From SIG607 sp045605385 (lineage in GTDB: Bacteria; Bacillota; Clostridia; Oscillospirales; Acutalibacteraceae): 12,380 nt of DNA. Positions 12,240 through 12,380 of the stretch are shown here, in pieces; the stretch's first letter is position 1; every line of letters begins with the position of its first letter. The notes beneath the pieces were generated by a model. It saw only the letters and a list, made by a program, of their open reading frames with translations. It was not told where the DNA came from and did no database searches. Where the stretch lies: NCBI GenBank assembly GCA_045605385.1, contig JAZUPW010000037.1, positions 1 through 12,380 on the forward strand, given 5' to 3'. A program made the position numbers and the translations under genes.

Positions 12240-12380
12240 TCGTTTCACGTGAAACATTTGCCCCAATCGAATTATTATTTTTCACGTGAAACATCAGAAA
12301 TTTTTCACGTGAAACATTTTGGCGAGATTGAAAACGTATTTTTCACGTGAAACAATCGTATGAATGTAAAGTATTGTTTA
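12240..12380. repeat. Right terminal inverted repeat (141 bp)
   Basis: This is a perfect reverse-complement copy of bases 1-141, so position p on the left corresponds to 12381-p here. It forms the right replication origin of the linear genome and carries the mirrored set of four parS-like palindromes. The outermost bases read TAAACAATAC from each 5' end. That start does not repeat its first nucleotides, unlike AAA in phi29, so a few terminal bases may be missing from the assembly. Confidence 0.97.
12241..12354. other. Cluster of four parS-like centromere sites, right end
   Basis: This is the mirror image of the left cluster, with sites at 12241-12256, 12278-12293, 12301-12316 and 12339-12354. 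The innermost copy reads CGTTTCACGTGAAACA. The core CACGTG occurs eight times in this genome, all within the two TIRs, and I saw none elsewhere when reading through the window. That exclusivity argues for selection rather than chance. Confidence 0.85.

Noticed and set aside
12185..12289. 34-codon hydrophobic + strand frame running into the right TIR
   Set aside because: No ribosome-binding context or good promoter was found, it overlaps the origin repeat, and its composition is what AT-rich DNA gives. Kept only as a remote lysis-peptide idea.

Overview
The window looks like a complete, or nearly complete, linear genome of a very small tailed phage of the phi29 type (short tail, protein-primed replication). 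The first 141 bases and the last 141 bases are perfect inverted copies of each other. Between them lie a family B protein-primed DNA polymerase, a likely terminal protein, a phi29 gp16-type packaging ATPase, a gp10-type connector, a likely gp11-type lower collar, a gp8-type major capsid protein and a gp9-type tail knob. All 13 credible genes are on the + strand. The host is most likely a member of Bacteroidetes: four intergenic promoters carry TATATTTGC(A/G)GC, an exact match to the Bacteroidetes -7 box TAnnTTTG, and most starts lack a Shine-Dalgarno sequence and instead have A-rich leaders. Stop codons are TAA, TAG and TGA, so there is no sign of stop-codon reassignment.

Layout. 1-141: left terminal inverted repeat (TIR) with four parS-like palindromes. 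142-308: control region with TTAAC words repeated at 10-11 bp and the early promoter. 309-5024: early operon of five small unrecognised genes, the likely terminal protein and the DNA polymerase (TTG start). 5025-5436: a 412-base non-coding region with a promoter, a candidate 150-nt RNA ending in a strong terminator, an array of 11-bp tandem repeats, and the ATPase promoter. 5437-6552: packaging ATPase. 6553-6663: a terminator/promoter junction whose stem is built from two separated parS half-sites. 6664-11946: structural genes (connector, lower collar, capsid with a C-terminal Ig-like module, tail knob N-part, tail knob C-part with Ig-like modules). 11968-12036: final terminator. 12037-12239: AT-rich non-coding DNA. 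12240-12380: right TIR.

How it fits together. The terminal protein would prime the polymerase at each TIR. The small early proteins occupy the place of the phi29 replication and regulation genes (p6, p5, p4). The ATPase packages the protein-capped DNA through the connector into a capsid built from one main shell protein. The most unusual feature is eight copies of a near-consensus host parS centromere site, all inside the TIRs. No ParA or ParB gene is visible, so the phage ends may recruit the host ParB segregation protein. Other notable points are a tail-knob gene split by one in-frame stop, Ig-like modules shared by capsid and tail proteins, a candidate pRNA-like transcript just before the ATPase gene, and no recognisable lysis genes in only 12.4 kb.
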